Source: CAWBRT01 sp050015355 (GTDB taxonomy: Bacteria; Acidobacteriota; Terriglobia; Terriglobales; Acidobacteriaceae). Taken from it: a stretch of 64,000 nucleotides of DNA. The translations under genes and the position numbers were made by a program. Of this stretch, positions 51,969-59,948 are shown piece after piece (position 1 is the stretch's first letter; each line of letters starts with the position of its first letter). The stretch covers positions 1 through 64,000 of the forward strand of contig JBEKBO010000012.1 in assembly GCA_050015355.1 (NCBI GenBank), in the 5' to 3' direction. Below the pieces are notes generated by a model. The model was not told the DNA's origin and did no database searches. It saw nothing but the letters and a program-made list of their open reading frames with translations.

Positions 51969-52718
51969 GTGACGAACGAGTCCACCCCGATTTCCTCGGG
52001 TCTTCGGATTGAAGGCAGAAGAGAGAGGTGTTCTGCGGCGCCCGCAGTAGAGGGCAGGCTTGCGGCGTCGCTTGCCCACGAGATCAATAACCCTCTCGAT
52101 TCACTCGTTTCCCTGCTCTACCTCATGAAAGCAGAGGCTACGCTCACAGAGAAAGGCAGCCAGTACCTGACGCTCGCGGAGGAAGAGGTACAGCGAATTT
52201 CCCAAATCGCCCATGCGGCCCTGCATGATTACCGGGATGCAAATGGCCGGAGGGATGCGAACGTGCCCCGATTGGTCGGCTCCGTGGTCGATTTCTACCG
52301 GTCGCGGTTTGAGGCACGCGGCATCTCGGTCAATACTCGCTACTGTAGTAACGGCGACCTTCCTATTTACGCTGGTCCGTTGCGTCAAGTGTTCTCTAAC
52401 CTCTTGCTGAATGCCGTCGACGCCATGCCTGGAGGCGGACAATTTCACGCACGGGCATCCACCGCCCGCGAGTGGTCGGGGCAGCGGAGACACGGATTAC
52501 GGGTGACGTTTGCGGATAACGGCAGCGGCATAGCTGCGGAGAACCTGCACAAGATATTCGATCCCTTCTTTACCACGAAAGGTTCCGGCGGTTGCGGTTT
52601 GGGGCTCTCCCTGGTCAGAGATGTGGTGCAAAAGCACGGTGGCTCGCTCCGCGTCCGCAGCAGCACAAAACCGGGCCGAAGCGGCAGTATCTTTGCGATC
52701 TTCCTGCCTGCCGCTTAG
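51969..52718 (+). CDS. Sensor-less histidine kinase
   Basis: 249 residues. The phosphorylation box is ASLAHEINNPLDSL with H37, then ATPase motifs: N box LLLNAVDAMPGGG, G1 FADNGSGIAAENL, F box IFDPFFTTKGSGG and G2 CGLGLSLVRDV. No sensor or membrane segment precedes the H-box, so input probably comes from partner proteins. The start is GTG or nearby, with a weak ribosome site. It lies divergent from the Crp gene and close to the lone receiver, a likely phosphotransfer pair. Confidence 0.9.
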   Translation: MTNESTPISSGLRIEGRRERCSAAPAVEGRLAASLAHEINNPLDSLVSLLYLMKAEATLTEKGSQYLTLAEEEVQRISQIAHAALHDYRDANGRRDANVPRLVGSVVDFYRSRFEARGISVNTRYCSNGDLPIYAGPLRQVFSNLLLNAVDAMPGGGQFHARASTAREWSGQRRHGLRVTFADNGSGIAAENLHKIFDPFFTTKGSGGCGLGLSLVRDVVQKHGGSLRVRSSTKPGRSGSIFAIFLPAA

Positions 52719-52759
52719 AGCAATTCCAGAGTTGGTGTATCCCGATGTTTTAGGGAGGC

Positions 52760-52929
52760 GTCATCCCGACCGAAGCGAAGCCGGGGCCCCCAGCAAACGC
52801 CGCTGTTGCGTTTGATGGGGTGGGGAGCGGAGTGGAGGGATCTTGTGTCTTCTCGCTGTCTTCCCGCGGCAAAGCAACACAAAAGATTCCTCGACTCGCG
52901 ACGCAAGGCGTCGCTCGCTCGGAATGACG
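52760..52929. repeat. MITE-like palindromic element with hairpin
   Basis: The left end GTCATCCCGACCGAAGCGA mirrors GCTCGGAATGACG on the right. It contains a CCCC-stem-GGGG hairpin (CAAACGC / GCGTTTG) at 52787-52820. It lies between the histidine kinase and siroheme-type genes. Confidence 0.75.
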
Positions 52930-53005
52930 TTCATCTCTTGAGGTACAGCATCCCGAGAACTGCTATAGTATCCGCCGGCACGCCGGTTCGCTGCGACCTA
53001 CTTCA

Positions 53006-53611
53006 TCACTCAGCATCACCGGGCAAAGGACTGTTGACGGTGGCAAGTTCCTCCAGGATGCGGCGTCTCTGGGCTGGGTCGGTCACGCTGCGCAGCACTT
53101 CTTCTCTGCGGCGCGCAACTTGATCTAGCCACGCGCCGTACTCTTCGCCGAATTGGGCTTCCAACTTCTGGCGGACCCGGCGCGCGAAGGCCGGACTTAC
53201 CCCTGACGTGGAAATTGCAATCTGCAAAGCGCCTCGCCGCACGACGGCGGGATAGAAAAAATCACAGTGTTCGGGATCGTCCACCACGTTGCAGAGAACT
53301 CCGCGGCGGCGCGCTTCGTCATGAACCCGATGATTGAATTCGGAGGAGGAGGTGGCAGCCACCACCAGGAAAGCGCCGTTAAGGTCGTCGGGCTCAAACT
53401 GCCGCTGGCTGTAGACGATCAACCCCTGCCGCGCCCATTGCTCAACCTTGGGCGTTGCGGTTGGCGCCAGCACCACGAGCGCGGCCTTGGTGGCAAGCAG
53501 ACCTTGGATCTTGCCTTCGCCGATTGCTCCGGCCCCCACTATGACGCACCTGCGTCCAGTGAGGTCTAACATCATCGGAAACAACTGCCGTTGCTCGCTC
53601 ATTTCGCTCAT
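53006..53611 (-). CDS. Precorrin-2 dehydrogenase / siroheme synthase N-domain
   Basis: About 201 residues. The NAD-binding motif CVIVGAGAIGEGKIQGLL opens the protein, and FEPDDLNGAFLVVAATSS, CNVVDDPEHCDFFYPAVV and ISTSGVSPAFARRVRQKLE are typical of Met8/SirC and of the CysG N-terminal half. The methyltransferase domain of full CysG is absent, so it would only oxidise precorrin-2 and perhaps insert iron to make siroheme for sulfite or nitrite reductase. It lies about 90 nt downstream of the P-loop kinase gene on the same strand. Confidence 0.9.
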   Translation of the reverse strand: MSEMSEQRQLFPMMLDLTGRRCVIVGAGAIGEGKIQGLLATKAALVVLAPTATPKVEQWARQGLIVYSQRQFEPDDLNGAFLVVAATSSSEFNHRVHDEARRRGVLCNVVDDPEHCDFFYPAVVRRGALQIAISTSGVSPAFARRVRQKLEAQFGEEYGAWLDQVARRREEVLRSVTDPAQRRRILEELATVNSPLPGDAE

Positions 53612-53700
53612 CGGGCCTTTCTGGCGGTTCGTTGCTTCATCATCTATAGAGACAGTGCGATCGTCAATGTCCCGCCGGCTGGCCGAGCATCGCTCCAGCA

Positions 53701-54246
53701 TTATTCTGGAGTGGCTGTCTCAGAATCTGGTGGAAACGCCAATCCGAGGTAAGCGGCCGCTTGCGCCAGCGAAGCCCTCAGCGGTAGATCGGTATTAATC
53801 GTGAGATGCTCGAAGGCGATCGGCTCAAAGTTTGCCTGGATGCGCTTGTAAAGCCTGTAGTCGCGGTTCCGCGCCAGGTGATTCCCGGCGCGTTTCAAGC
53901 GGCGTTTGGCTACTTCGTCGGAACACGCACAATGGAGAATTCGCCACGGAACCGCCAGACGCTCGGCGAGTTCGATGGCGGCCCGAAGCTGGTATTTGCG
54001 GGAGAAAGTCCGGCCATCAAGATAAACGTGCAACGGCCGGTTCTTGCGCAGAAGATATTCGGCGGCGGCAAGCATCATGGAGCCGCAGAGATCATCCTGC
54101 TGGCGCGAGTAGTCGGTGTGCGCCGCGCCAAAAACCGCTTGCCGGATGACATCTTTATTCAGCACCGCGCTGGGCGCATACGCCGCCAGTGCGTGGCACA
54201 ATGTACTTTTACCCGTGCCCGGCAAGCCGGAAAAAATCACCAGCAT
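53701..54246 (-). CDS. P-loop kinase, zeta-toxin/AAA_33 type
   Basis: 181 residues. The Walker A motif is SGLPGTGKSTLCHALA at residues 6-21, with NKDVIRQAVFG and the later VYLDGRTFSRKYQLRAAIEL as in AAA_33 small-molecule kinases. ILHCACSDEVAKRRL resembles the lid and base-specific region. The start ATG is preceded by AGGGTGA; the frame upstream is basic and unlike the family. No antitoxin gene is evident, so a metabolic kinase (for a sugar, cofactor or RNA end) is more likely than a toxin. Substrate unknown. Confidence 0.85.
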   Translation of the reverse strand: MLVIFSGLPGTGKSTLCHALAAYAPSAVLNKDVIRQAVFGAAHTDYSRQQDDLCGSMMLAAAEYLLRKNRPLHVYLDGRTFSRKYQLRAAIELAERLAVPWRILHCACSDEVAKRRLKRAGNHLARNRDYRLYKRIQANFEPIAFEHLTINTDLPLRASLAQAAAYLGLAFPPDSETATPE

Positions 54247-54455
54247 CGAATCACCCTGGACATAGGAACGACATGCGAACGACATGCGAACGGCCTGCAC
54301 TCTTCGTCGGTGCCGCCGATGAGCGTGCGGTCTCAGAATAAGTGTATCTCCCTTTAGTTGCCGCACGGCAAATTGCGCCGCACTATTAGGTTACGGGCAG
54401 GTTACTCGCAGTTACTTCCGTGACTTTACAGCCGCATCCGGCCTGTCGAGAATAC

Positions 54456-54520
54456 AGGCGTTGGCAGTTCTGGGGGAGGGCTGCCAAGCGCCTGAGACTT
54501 CGGTCGATGGCGCTTTTTTT
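54456..54520 (+). terminator. Intrinsic terminator with overlapping anti-terminator hairpin
   Basis: Terminator: GCGCC (54488-54492) pairs with GGCGC (54509-54513), enclosing GAC-TTCG-GTC, followed by seven T. Upstream, AGGCG-TTGGCAG (54456-54467) can instead pair with CTGCCAA-GCGCCT (54481-54493), which uses the same GCGCC. The two structures exclude each other, the hallmark of an attenuator or riboswitch-like leader; it may equally be the end of a small RNA. Confidence 0.6.
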
Positions 54521-54635
54521 ATTGCTAGTTACTTTCGGGTTCGCATCCGGCTGGGGCTTCCGGCACAAGCATTCTTGAGTTACTTTCGAGTGGGATTCCC
54601 CTCTTCTACAGCGGGGCAAGTTCCGGGCTGTCACT

Positions 54636-54746
54636 CGTCACCGGGAAGCCATGGCTCATCTGGGACGGCAAGGCGGGATGCGACTCGGGGTGGACGAGCC
54701 GGGCGGTCCGTCACCGGGAAGCCACTGCTCATTTGAGACGGCAAGG
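54636..54746 (+). repeat. 38-bp direct repeat, two copies
   Basis: CGTCACCGGGAAGCCA-GCTCAT-GACGGCAAGG occurs at 54636-54673 and 54709-54746 (73-bp step), with a few differences. It lies in the thioredoxin leader, downstream of the terminator. Origin unknown. Confidence 0.6.
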
Positions 54747-54920
54747 GTTAACCTGGCAAAGCAAGCTTCAATCGCCTTGTCGCAGCCCGAATTGGGGAAG
54801 GCGGTGCCCGGTTCGGGCGTTTCGCGTCGTTCTTTGGTCTGCGGCATCGAATGTAGTGGTAGGATACTGAGTTCTGCGCTTGCGGGCTGCCGCCGAGCGA
54901 TTTCTCAGTTGGGAGGAAGA

Positions 54921-55259
54921 ATGGCTAGTGACGCAATATTCGAGGTGACCGACTCTAATTTCGATCAGGAGGTGCTCAAGTCGGACCAGCCGGTGATGGT
55001 TGATTTCTGGGCTGCCTGGTGTGGTCCGTGCCGCGCGCTGGCGCCACTCGTGGACGAGATAGCCAAGTCGTACCTTGGCAAGGTGAGAGTCGCCAAAATG
55101 GATGTCGATAAGAACATGTCGACCCCGCAGCGCTATGGCGTGCGCGGGATTCCAACGCTGCTGATCTTCAGGGGCGGGCAGGTGCGCGAACAGATTGTGG
55201 GCTATGTCCCAAAAGAAACGATTCAGAAGGCGCTCGACAAGAATCTGGTGGTCAGCTAG
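54921..55259 (+). CDS. trxA: Thioredoxin
   Basis: 112 residues with the active site WAAWCGPCRALAP and the cis-proline loop GVRGIPTLLIFRGGQ. It is a classical cytoplasmic thiol-disulfide reductase for ribonucleotide reductase and other targets. The ATG has GGGAGGAAGA immediately upstream; the open frame before it is not thioredoxin-like. It is monocistronic and ends at a strong intrinsic terminator. Confidence 0.97.
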   Translation: MASDAIFEVTDSNFDQEVLKSDQPVMVDFWAAWCGPCRALAPLVDEIAKSYLGKVRVAKMDVDKNMSTPQRYGVRGIPTLLIFRGGQVREQIVGYVPKETIQKALDKNLVVS

Positions 55260-55294
55260 AGGCTGGCCTGCACCGGTCTTCACATCCAAATGAC

Positions 55295-55331
55295 AAAAAC
55301 AGCCCGGCGAGGTCCGGGCTGTTTTGTTTTT
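55295..55331 (+). terminator. Intrinsic terminator of trxA
   Basis: CAGCCCGG pairs with CCGGGCTG over a 6-nt loop (55300-55321), followed by TTTGTTTTT and preceded by AAAAA. Good in both directions, so it may also serve the convergent lexA gene. Confidence 0.9.
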
Positions 55332-55463
55332 GACGCATGTTCGAAAGATACATCCCATGAAGCGCCGGGCTAAAAACCGGGCTTATGCTCCGGTTTACCT
55401 TCCGCGAGTCCGGTCTAGCTCCGCTATACACTTATTCTGAAAGCGCTCTCGATCCTGCCAATT

Positions 55464-56078
55464 TCAGTACTTTCGCAGAACCCCTATGACGCGCCCTTGC
55501 ACCTGCACCTGCGCCGCCGGAACGAGTATCGGCTGCATATTCGCATTCGAGGGCTGGAGCCGGACACGCTCGCCTTCACGATAGATGCGCTTCAGAGTAG
55601 TTTCCGAGTCTCCAATCAGAGCAACCACGATTTCTCCATCGCGTGCCGTCGGCACCTTTTCGATCAGAACGTAGTCGCCATCGACGATGTGCTCGTCCTG
55701 CATGGAATCGCCGCTCACCTGCAACACGAACACGTCGCGTGAGCGCGTCAGGTCCGCCAGGGAAATGGTTCCCGGATTCTCCAGTTGTTCCACCGGACGC
55801 CCTGCTGCAATCCGCCCCACCAGCGGTAGCTCCAGTGAGGCCGCCGCGGCCGGCCTCGTCCGGGTCTTTATCGGCAACAGGTCAATCGACCGGCTGCGAT
55901 TGTAATCCCGCTTCAGCAGACCTTTTTCTTCGAGGTTGGAGATATGCTTGTGCACGGTCGCCAGTGAACTGAGCCCCAACCCAGCCCCGATCTCCTCAAA
56001 CGATGGGGAGTATCTTTGCCGTGCCACAAAGTTCGCAATGAAGTCATACACCTGCCGCTGCCGCTTGGTGAGAGCCAT
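55464..56078 (-). CDS. lexA: LexA repressor
   Basis: 204 residues. The N-terminal winged helix (LTKRQRQVYDFIANFVARQR; SSLATVHKHISNLEEKG) is followed by the autoprotease domain with cleavage pair Ala92-Gly93 (GRIAAGRPVE), Ser125 in VSGDSMQDEH and Lys163 in TTLKRIYREG. It controls the SOS DNA-damage regulon. The start MALTKRQ was preferred because GGAAG lies before it; an ATG seven codons upstream is possible. Its promoter lies just upstream and includes short repeats that may be its own operator. Confidence 0.96.
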   Translation of the reverse strand: MALTKRQRQVYDFIANFVARQRYSPSFEEIGAGLGLSSLATVHKHISNLEEKGLLKRDYNRSRSIDLLPIKTRTRPAAAASLELPLVGRIAAGRPVEQLENPGTISLADLTRSRDVFVLQVSGDSMQDEHIVDGDYVLIEKVPTARDGEIVVALIGDSETTLKRIYREGERVRLQPSNANMQPILVPAAQVQVQGRVIGVLRKY

Positions 56079-56098
56079 ATTCTTCCCGTCCCGAAACA

Positions 56099-56127
56099 AA
56101 TATGGCGAATAAAAAGCGAAGTGTCAA
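56099..56127 (-). promoter_or_regulatory. lexA sigma-70 promoter with putative operator
   Basis: On the minus strand TTGACA (perfect -35) and CATATT (-10) are separated by 17 bp. The spacer contains TTCGC and ATTCGC as a direct repeat 5 bp apart, a plausible LexA binding site by position. The lexA ATG follows 21 nt after the -10 box. Confidence 0.7.
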
Positions 56128-56301
56128 GCGCAAAGTGATTCTCCTGTGAGTACCCGCAAAGTAGCGGGTCCTACATGTACTGTCAGGCAATCCCCCATGT
56201 ACCACCTGGTGTGCGGAATCGGAACTGACGTTACCTGCCCCCGGGGCCAGATAAGTGATTAACTTCCTGTTCAACGGCAAATCCCTTCGTCGCAGGTTCG
56301 C

Positions 56302-58317
56302 ATGCTGGGAATTCAATATTTCGATCAATCTTCCACGGATATCTCCAAGTACGTGCAAAAGGCGGAGAAGGCCCTGCAAAGGGGCAGGTTGAAGTCAGCT
56401 CTGAGCCAGTATCTCAGGGTCCTGCGGATTGATCCGGCCAATGCAGGAGCGAAGGAATCGGTCGCCGACCTTTATGCCTCGTTGAACCAGCCCACCCTGG
56501 CTGCCGAGCAGTTGAGCGAGGTGTTTCATTTCTATGCGGAAAAATCGAACCTGTCGAAAGCCACACTGACCTATAAGCGCCTGAGCCGCTTACGTCCCGT
56601 GCTCCCCGAAGAGGCCCTCCTATTTGCCCGGCTGAGCGGGCGGACTAACCAGCGTGAGACGGTGCTCGCCTACGAGACCGCGCTCAACGGTTATCGAACG
56701 TTGCGCCGCGACGCCGAGGTCCTTGAGATTCTGGAACGCCTGACCAAGCTGGACCCGACTGCCGAGCGCTTCCAGCAGCTTGGCGACGCGGCCATCAATC
56801 AGGGTCTGACGCGGGAGGCTGCCGCCGCATACACCGGAGTGGCGCTGGAGTTTCAGCGCCATGGAGTCGACGGCTCCGGTCAATTTGCCAAGGCCTACGC
56901 GCTCGATCCGGCAAACCCCGTTGCGGCACTCGGCCATGGCTCCGCGCTGCTGGAGACCGATCCCGCGCAGGCGGTAAGAATTCTGGAGCCGCTGGCAAAC
57001 TATCCCTCCAGTCCGGCGGAAGCGCGCGAGCCTTATGGCATTGCGCTGATGCGTGCAGGCCGCCCGGTTGAGGCCGAACCTTACATCTGGGAACTTTTCG
57101 AGCGCGATCCGCGCCAATGGCTGGAGAAGGTGATTGAACTGATCGGTTACACGATCGATGCCGGCCAGGAGGAGCATGCCGTCGATCTCTCGCAGCGGCT
57201 GGAGGAGTTCCAGCGCAGGGTCGGAATGCGCCGCGAGTTCGTCGCGCTCACCAAGCGAATGGCCGGGACGCGGCACCCCGGGCCTGTTTTCCTGGAATAC
57301 CTGGCCGTTTTATACGATTCCGCCAATCATGAGACGGACCTGACGGTGACGTTGGCGAGACTCTTCGATCACTACATGGCGACGGGAGATTTCGAGCGCG
57401 CGACCAGCGCCCTGGAACGTGCCGTCGATGTCGACGCCTACGAGGGCGGGCACCAGGCGCGTCTGGAGAGCTTGCGGGACAAGGTCGATCCAGGGCGGCT
57501 GAGAGGCCTGGACCATCGTCTGGCCGCAATCAGAACTACCGCCGCGATCCAGGAGGAGAACCCGCCCGCCGCGAATCAGGTTGCGGTGCTGGAAGACCTC
57601 ATGGTTGAGGCCGAGCTCTTCTGTCGCTACTCGCTCCTGGCGCAGGCTGCCGGCACGGTGGCGAAGATACGGGAGAGGTTTCCATTCGAGGAAGAGCACA
57701 ACGCGAGCCTTCGTGAGCTTTGCATCATGCTCGGCCTTCAGCCGCGGGGTGCGCCAGTTGCGCACGTCCAGGCTCCGGCCGACCCCCTGCCTCACACCGG
57801 CGGACTGCTCAAGCGCTCGTCCTATCTCGATGTATTGCTTGCCGAAGTCGAACGCGCGAAGGCGCAGAGAAGTCCGCTCACGCTCTTGCTGCTCGAATTC
57901 GCCGCCCCGGATTCGGCGCCGGAGGGCGACCCTCAGGCTTGGCAGGAGTTCATGCAAAATGCCGGGGAGACCGTCTGTTCGTGCTTGCGGCACGGCGATC
58001 TGGCCATCCGCTATGGACCGGCGCAAATTGCCGTTCTGCTGGCAAGCACTTCCGGGGAAGACGCGTCGCTTGTGATCGACGACATAAGACGGGCCCTGAA
58101 AAAAGCCTGCACTGATAGCGGTTGCGCACCGGTGCTGACCGTCGGCGCGGCTGAAGCTAAGCTCGATCCGCTGTTCGATGCCGCCGACATTGCTACCGAA
58201 GTAATCAACCGCCTTGAGAACGCCCTGGAACAAGCGAAAACCACCGAAGTGGGAGCGGCGTACCCGCTCGTCTATTCGGCCCCGGCTGTACAACTCGCCG
58301 AATTCGGTCCGCGCTGA
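56302..58317 (+). CDS. TPR protein with degenerate GGDEF-like C-terminus
   Basis: 671 residues. Residues 15-470 form helical repeats of TPR type (KAEKALQRGRLKSALSQYL; LRIDPANAGAKESVADLYA; LTKLDPTAERFQQLGDAAI). From about 510 a domain resembling GGDEF follows: YLDVLLAEVERAKAQRSPLT, DLAIRYGPAQIAVLLASTS, DASLVIDDIRRALKKAC. The signature GGDEF is replaced by YGPAQ, so no cyclase activity is expected; it may bind nucleotide or act as a scaffold. There is no signal peptide. Ribosome site weak. It lies divergent from lexA and before the thiolase gene. Confidence 0.85.
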   Translation: MLGIQYFDQSSTDISKYVQKAEKALQRGRLKSALSQYLRVLRIDPANAGAKESVADLYASLNQPTLAAEQLSEVFHFYAEKSNLSKATLTYKRLSRLRPVLPEEALLFARLSGRTNQRETVLAYETALNGYRTLRRDAEVLEILERLTKLDPTAERFQQLGDAAINQGLTREAAAAYTGVALEFQRHGVDGSGQFAKAYALDPANPVAALGHGSALLETDPAQAVRILEPLANYPSSPAEAREPYGIALMRAGRPVEAEPYIWELFERDPRQWLEKVIELIGYTIDAGQEEHAVDLSQRLEEFQRRVGMRREFVALTKRMAGTRHPGPVFLEYLAVLYDSANHETDLTVTLARLFDHYMATGDFERATSALERAVDVDAYEGGHQARLESLRDKVDPGRLRGLDHRLAAIRTTAAIQEENPPAANQVAVLEDLMVEAELFCRYSLLAQAAGTVAKIRERFPFEEEHNASLRELCIMLGLQPRGAPVAHVQAPADPLPHTGGLLKRSSYLDVLLAEVERAKAQRSPLTLLLLEFAAPDSAPEGDPQAWQEFMQNAGETVCSCLRHGDLAIRYGPAQIAVLLASTSGEDASLVIDDIRRALKKACTDSGCAPVLTVGAAEAKLDPLFDAADIATEVINRLENALEQAKTTEVGAAYPLVYSAPAVQLAEFGPR

Positions 58318-58427
58318 TTGCCATATATCGGAGGCTGCTGGTAAACTCTGCTGGTTTCGTCCGCTGGGGTGGACGAAAGCATGTGTGTCTTTCCTGTTAA
58401 TTACACTTCTGTCCAAAGACCAATTTT

Positions 58428-59630
58428 ATGATGACACCGGTTGACATCGCTATTGTCAGCGGGGCTCGCACGCCGATGGGCCGCTATTGCGGAGCCTTGC
58501 GCGATTTCACTGCAAACGAGCTTGCCGCGGTCGCGAGCCAGGAAGCAATCCGTCGCGGCGGATTGGAGGCGCGCGAGTTCGACCATGTCGTTTTCGGCAA
58601 CGCCCTGCAAACTTCCGCGGACGCGCTCTACGGCGCGCGTCACGTGGCGCTGCGGGCTGGCCTGCCCATCGAAACGCCGGCTCTTACCGTCAACCGCCTA
58701 TGTGGTTCGGGCATACAGTCGATCATCACCGCCGCTCAACTGATTCAGCTTGGCGAAGCGCAGACGGTTCTGGCCGGCGGCATGGAATCGATGTCGCAGG
58801 CGCCGCACGTCATCCGCGGAATGCGCTGGGGAGTCGGGCTTGGCGAGGGCAAACTCGAGGATTCCCTGATGGTCGCGCTGCTTGACAGCTACTGCGGGAT
58901 GTACATGGCCAACACGGCGGAGCTGTACGCGCAGCAGCAAGGAATCAGCCGCGAGCAGATGGATGAATTTGCCCTGCGCTCGCAGCGCCTGGCCCATGAA
59001 GCGCAGGTGGCCTGCCGGTTGGCGGCGGAGATCACGCCGGTTGCGTTGAAGAATCGTCGCGGCGAACCCACCGGAGAGCGCTTCGAGAAAGATGATTATG
59101 TGCGTCCGGATGCGACGCTGGAGTGCCTTGCCGGGCTGAAGCCGGCGTTCGGGAAAAACGGCTCGGTTACGGCCGGCAATGCCAGCGGAATTGTCGATGG
59201 CGCCGCTGCCGTGGTCGTCATGCCGCTCGCCGAGGCCGAGCGACGCAAGCTGAATCCGCTCGGACGCATTGTCGGCTGGGCGATGGCCGGCGTAGATCCG
59301 AAGATCATGGGATCGGGCCCCGTTCCCGCTTCCCGGCAGGCGCTCAAGAGGGCCGGGCTCGATCTTGCCCAGATGGATCTCGTCGAAGTGAATGAAGCTT
59401 TTGCCGCCCAGTATCTGGCGGTCGAGAAAGAGCTTGGCCTCGATCGCGACAAAGTAAACGTCAACGGCGGAGCGATTGCGCTTGGGCATCCGCTGGGCGC
59501 CTCCGGCACGCGACTGGTGATTACGTTGCTTTACGAACTTGGGCGCCGCAAGGCACGCTACGGACTGGCCACGGCGTGCATCGGCGGCGGGCAGGGCATC
59601 GCCATAATCGTGGAAAACCTGCGGCGCTGA
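58428..59630 (+). CDS. Acetyl-CoA acetyltransferase (thiolase)
   Basis: 400 residues with all thiolase landmarks: nucleophile Cys92 in NRLCGSGIQSI, EVNEAFAAQYLAVEKELG, His354 in GGAIALGHPLGASGTR and Cys384 in ATACIGGGQGIAI. It condenses or cleaves acetoacetyl-CoA (or longer 3-oxoacyl-CoA). A second ATG at codon 2 is equivalent. With the dehydrogenase and hydratase downstream it forms a butyryl-/crotonyl-CoA interconversion set, though each is separated by a gap of 100-320 nt. Confidence 0.96.
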   Translation: MMTPVDIAIVSGARTPMGRYCGALRDFTANELAAVASQEAIRRGGLEAREFDHVVFGNALQTSADALYGARHVALRAGLPIETPALTVNRLCGSGIQSIITAAQLIQLGEAQTVLAGGMESMSQAPHVIRGMRWGVGLGEGKLEDSLMVALLDSYCGMYMANTAELYAQQQGISREQMDEFALRSQRLAHEAQVACRLAAEITPVALKNRRGEPTGERFEKDDYVRPDATLECLAGLKPAFGKNGSVTAGNASGIVDGAAAVVVMPLAEAERRKLNPLGRIVGWAMAGVDPKIMGSGPVPASRQALKRAGLDLAQMDLVEVNEAFAAQYLAVEKELGLDRDKVNVNGGAIALGHPLGASGTRLVITLLYELGRRKARYGLATACIGGGQGIAIIVENLRR

Positions 59631-59948
59631 GTCAACCCCAACAAGCCAACAACTGGCTTGTTGGGGGCCCCGGCAGCCGCTTGGTGCCCCACGTTCGCCC
59701 GCGTCGGGGTCCCCAGCGAGGCTCGGCTCGCTGGGGTGATTGGGGCTATCGTGGGGTAGTTCGACTGGTGCCCAAGTCCCACATCTGCTAACTGCGGCAG
59801 ATGTGGGGCACCGTCCGAAAAAGCCACAAGCTCTGAGCCGAGGGACGTCGAGGTGGCTTGCCGCCGCCGGAGTGGAGTTGGAGAACGATTTTTTTTGACT
59901 CGGAACGTGACCTCATCGATTTTTTATCAAGCAAGCTGGAGAGCACAC
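59631..59948. repeat. Three consecutive hairpin repeats
   Basis: 318 bp with no gene. Three hairpins of the CCCC-stem-GGGG family follow one another: 59636-59666 (AACAAGCCA/TGGCTTGTT), 59711-59736 (AGCGAG/CTCGCT) and 59778-59807 (ACATCTGC/GCAGATGT). Each stem is different in sequence but perfectly paired, and phrases such as GTGCCCCAC and GGGGCACC lie between them. Confidence 0.75.

Larger units (their letters stand above)
54247..54920. other. Long intergenic region before thioredoxin gene
   Basis: 674 bp with no gene recognised. It holds an 11-nt tandem (GAACGACATGC twice, near 54267), an intrinsic terminator with an overlapping alternative hairpin, two GTTACTTTCG-type repeats around 54529-54595, and a 38-bp direct repeat. 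Its structure suggests a transcribed leader or small RNA. Confidence 0.55.

Noticed and set aside
53701..54246. Zeta-type toxin of a toxin-antitoxin pair
   Set aside because: No antitoxin-sized gene is adjacent; the neighbours are a siroheme-type gene and a long leader.
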